Source of the DNA: Cloacibacterium caeni
Lineage (GTDB): Bacteria > Bacteroidota > Bacteroidia > Flavobacteriales > Weeksellaceae
Length of the DNA: 64,000 bases
Direction: 5' to 3'
Assembly: GCF_907163125.1 (NCBI RefSeq)
Contig: NZ_OU015319.1
Coordinates: 2,604,001-2,668,000 of the forward strand
Shown piece after piece: positions 61,703-64,000 of the stretch. Both the position numbers and the translations under genes were made by a program. Position 1 is the first letter of the stretch, and each line of letters opens with the position of its first letter. The notes beneath the pieces were generated by a model. That model ran no database searches. It saw only the letters and a list, made by a program, of their open reading frames with translations, and had not been told where the DNA came from.

Positions 61703-62416
61703 ATGTCTTTAGAAAAACAAATTTTTATTGAAAACAAGTTTCAAAGTGTTTTTAATGACAAGGCTTTTAAGGAAATTCTATCTAAAGAAGATTACACTAA
61801 ATATATCAATGCTAAGCAAACTCTTTTCTTTAATAAAGGAGAATCTCTTTTCGAGGAAGGAAGAAATGTAGAAGGTGTTTTTTTTATAGAAAGTGGTACA
61901 GCAAAACTTTATAAACTAGGTTTTAATAGAAAAGAACAAATCTTAAGATTCATCAAAGAAGGTGATATTATTGGTTATAGAGCGCTATTAATTGGTGAAG
62001 CTTATCAAGCTACTGCTGAAGCGATGAGCGATTTACAAGCTACTTATATTCCTGCAGATGTATTTCTTCATTTGCTAGAAGTAGACCCACAATTGTCTTT
62101 TGCAATGCTTCAAAAAATCTCTTTCGAATTGGGCGAAAGTTCTAATACAGTAACTTTCTTGGCTCAAAAAACAGTAAGAGAAAGATTAGCAGAAGTGCTT
62201 CTTCTTCTAGAGCAGAAATTAGGAACAGACCCAGAAGGTTTTATCAAAATTTCTTTAACAAGAGAAGAAATTGCTAACTTAATCGGAACTGCTACAGAAA
62301 GTGCCATCAGATTAATCTCAGAATTTAAACAAGATAACTACATAGAAGTGGAAGGAAGAAACTTAAAAATCTTAAACCACGAAAAACTAAGAAAATTAGG
62401 ACACGTAGTTTTATAA
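61703..62416 (+). CDS. Crp/Fnr family transcriptional regulator
   Basis: A 237-residue regulator with a cyclic-nucleotide-binding-type beta-roll (about 30-150: LFFNKGESLFEEGRNVEGVF, FIKEGDIIGYRALL) and a C-terminal winged helix (about 170-225: LTREEIANLIGTATESAIRL). There is no cysteine in the protein, so it cannot carry the oxygen-sensing [4Fe-4S] cluster of FNR. Its place opposite ccoI suggests it controls cbb3 genes by another signal. That is inference. Confidence 0.9.
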   Translation: MSLEKQIFIENKFQSVFNDKAFKEILSKEDYTKYINAKQTLFFNKGESLFEEGRNVEGVFFIESGTAKLYKLGFNRKEQILRFIKEGDIIGYRALLIGEAYQATAEAMSDLQATYIPADVFLHLLEVDPQLSFAMLQKISFELGESSNTVTFLAQKTVRERLAEVLLLLEQKLGTDPEGFIKISLTREEIANLIGTATESAIRLISEFKQDNYIEVEGRNLKILNHEKLRKLGHVVL

Positions 62417-62420
62417 AAAT

Positions 62421-62453
62421 TAAAAATGTCGACCGAGAGTCGGCATTTTTTTA
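62421..62453 (+). terminator. Terminator after the Crp/Fnr gene
   Basis: AAAAATGTCGAC pairs with GTCGGCATTTTT (one wobble) over a short loop, followed by T. Confidence 0.8.
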
Positions 62454-62480
62454 TATTTTTACTCTTTAAAATTTATTCCC

Positions 62481-63296
62481 ATGTCAGTACATTCCGAAAT
62501 TAAAAAAGTAACGACCGAAACCTTACGAAAAATGAAGTTCGATAAGGAAAAAATCACAATGCTTACTGCTTATGATTATACCACTGCCAAAATGGTAGAT
62601 GCAGGTGGAGTAGATGCTATTTTAATCGGAGATTCGGCAGCGAATGTAATGGCAGGTCACGAAACTACTTTGCCTATTACTTTAGATCAAATGATTTATC
62701 ATGCTCAGTGCGTAGTAAGAGGAGTAGATAGAGCATTAGTAGTTGCAGATTTGCCATTCGGAACGTATCAGTCAGACCCACAAAAAGCGTTGGAATCTGG
62801 CGTAAGAATGATGAAAGAATCTGGAGCTCATGCTGTGAAAATAGAAGGCGGCGAAGAAATCGCAGATTCTGTTTCTAGATTAATTAATGCAGGAATTCCA
62901 GTAATGGGACATTTAGGTTTAACACCGCAATCAATTTATCAATTTGGAACTTATAAAGTTCGCGCTAAAGAAGATGCAGAAGCCGAAAAACTAATAAAAG
63001 ATGCTAAAATTTTAGAAGAACTGGGCTGTTTTGCTTTAGTTTTAGAAAAAATTCCTGCTGACTTAGCGAAGAAAGTTTCAGAAAGTATTTCTATCCCAAC
63101 GATAGGAATTGGAGCTGGACCAGATTGTGATGGTCAAGTTCTGGTTTATCATGATATGGTAGGAATGAATAAAGGATTTTCGCCGAAATTTTTAAGAAGA
63201 TATTTAGACCTTTATACAGAAATTACAGGCGCCGTTTCGCAATATGTGAAAGATGTGAAAGACGTTTCCTTCCCGAATAAGAACGAAAGTTACTAG
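62481..63296 (+). CDS. panB: 3-methyl-2-oxobutanoate hydroxymethyltransferase
   Basis: The first committed step of pantothenate synthesis. Motifs include MLTAYDYTTAKMVDAGGVDA, ILIGDSAANVMAGHETT, LVVADLPFGTYQ, GAHAVKIEGG, GHLGLTPQSIYQFG and SIPTIGIGAGPDCDGQVLV. The length (271 aa) is standard. No panC or panD is nearby. Terminators on both sides show it is a single-gene unit. Confidence 0.96.
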   Translation: MSVHSEIKKVTTETLRKMKFDKEKITMLTAYDYTTAKMVDAGGVDAILIGDSAANVMAGHETTLPITLDQMIYHAQCVVRGVDRALVVADLPFGTYQSDPQKALESGVRMMKESGAHAVKIEGGEEIADSVSRLINAGIPVMGHLGLTPQSIYQFGTYKVRAKEDAEAEKLIKDAKILEELGCFALVLEKIPADLAKKVSESISIPTIGIGAGPDCDGQVLVYHDMVGMNKGFSPKFLRRYLDLYTEITGAVSQYVKDVKDVSFPNKNESY

Positions 63297-63302
63297 ATAA
63301 AT

Positions 63303-63333
63303 AAAAAGTTGAGTTTTTTGCTCAACTTTTTTT
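63303..63333 (+). terminator. Terminator after panB
   Basis: AAAAGTTGAG pairs with CTCAACTTTT over a seven-base loop, followed by TTTATTTTT. Confidence 0.85.
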
Positions 63334-63355
63334 ATTTTTATGGAAAATTATAACC

Positions 63356-64000
63356 ATGAAAAAACTTTCTTTATTGTTCACGTTAATTTCTTTTTGTATT
63401 TTCTCTCAGGAAAAGAAATTTATCACTCCAGAGTTACCCAAAAATCAAGTTTACCAGTATCACATTTCTTCAGCTTCTTCTCTTAAATCTCCAAAAGGAA
63501 AATCGTATCACGCTCCATTTACGGTGAATCAAGATGTAGAATTAACTTATCTTTTTAATGATGGAAATGATAAAATTTTCAGTTGGAAAATCATCAATTA
63601 TGAACACCTACATGAAGGCAAGAAAGAGGAGAAAAACGATTGCAATTGTAATAAAGTAGCCTACCGAAATCAGTTGACCATTTATTTTAGAACAGATTCT
63701 TTAGGTGCTTATAAAAAAATCAATAATCTGGCTCAAGTAAGAGGAAATCTCTTGAAAAACATTGCAGAACAAGAAAAACAACTGAGCAAAAAAGATAAAA
63801 ACATTTTTGAAAGGGTTAAAAGAAATCCAGAAGGTGTAATTTCTAATATAGAAGAAGATATAATTATTTTCTCAAGATATTTTGGTTTAGAAAATAAAAA
63901 TTCGGTGAATACTCTTTTTGCCAAAAGAAATAATTTTCCATTTGGGTTAAAAAGCAAGCCTTTTAAAGTGGTTTTGTCTGTTTTGAGTGAAGAAAAAGAC
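63356..64000 (+). CDS. Exported protein, cut by the window end
   Basis: Starts MKKLSLLFTLISFCIFSQ, a signal peptide with a probable cleavage after the Ser-Gln. The 215 residues visible are mostly polar, with a Cys-containing NDCNCNKVAY segment near 100 and a helical Lys-rich part. No family is recognised. The frame is open to the last base, so the C-terminus is missing. Confidence 0.75.
   Translation, partial: MKKLSLLFTLISFCIFSQEKKFITPELPKNQVYQYHISSASSLKSPKGKSYHAPFTVNQDVELTYLFNDGNDKIFSWKIINYEHLHEGKKEEKNDCNCNKVAYRNQLTIYFRTDSLGAYKKINNLAQVRGNLLKNIAEQEKQLSKKDKNIFERVKRNPEGVISNIEEDIIIFSRYFGLENKNSVNTLFAKRNNFPFGLKSKPFKVVLSVLSEEKD

Overview
The window looks like a chromosomal segment from a low-GC member of the Bacteroidota, class Flavobacteriia, most likely the Chryseobacterium/Cloacibacterium group (Weeksellaceae). 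Evidence: promoters with the flavobacterial -7 box TAnnTTTG, the order bamD - omega (Rpb6 type) - coaBC - DUF4835/PorD - recN, a fused ccoNO cbb3 oxidase, DUF5687/DUF4126/DUF4349/DUF4251 proteins, and a PorD-type secretion gene. The genus is inference only. I see no rRNA, tRNA, CRISPR array, prophage or complete insertion sequence.

Layout. 1-4.8 kb: tail of an unknown gene, DUF4126 protein, rnpA, tcdA and a TatD-like hydrolase on the minus strand, then a TetR regulator, bamD and omega on plus. 5-11.3 kb: coaBC, porD, recN, and a DUF5687 permease with its ABC ATPase. 11.5-16.2 kb: class I fumarase convergent with a four-domain CoA-disulfide-reductase/rhodanese/TusA/DsrE fusion, and a small membrane protein. 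16.2-21 kb: a repeat-rich gap, prfA, and the fermentation pair pflA/pflB. 21.3-26.9 kb: methylmalonyl-CoA mutase large subunit, a small antitoxin-like gene, its chaperone meaB, and envelope lipoproteins including an M48 protease. 27-36 kb: beta-barrel protein, MlaF/MlaE, a polyprenyl sugar transferase, queE, folD, pgi, envelope proteins and a ParE-type toxin-antitoxin pair. 36-44.3 kb: lon, ppiD, an MCE (MlaD-like) protein, and a membrane Fe-S/CCG pair. 44.3-50.6 kb: an AT-rich polytopic membrane protein and a small polysaccharide cluster (GT4 glycosyltransferase, asparagine-synthase-like amidotransferase, flippase). 50.6-64 kb: serS, the complete cbb3 oxidase locus (ccoI, S, NO, Q, P, G, H and a TauE/SafE-type protein) facing a Crp/Fnr regulator, then panB and a truncated exported protein.

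The gene content fits a facultative organism that respires at low oxygen (cbb3), ferments pyruvate (PFL), and interconverts succinyl- and methylmalonyl-CoA (mutase and MeaB).

The most unusual signal is in the spacers. At least six intergenic sites carry degenerate arrays with a strict 7- or 8-base period but with unrelated unit sequences. Three of them end exactly at, or one base before, a start codon, and one fills a 72-base intercistronic gap as exactly nine octamers. Other notable spacers: a REP-like palindrome inside the rnpA reading frame, a related palindrome nested inside a second repeat, and a pair of adjacent hairpins between pflB and pflA whose loops are complementary (kissing-loop topology). 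Several genes have TAnnTTTG boxes only 3-7 bases before the start codon, which suggests leaderless mRNAs.
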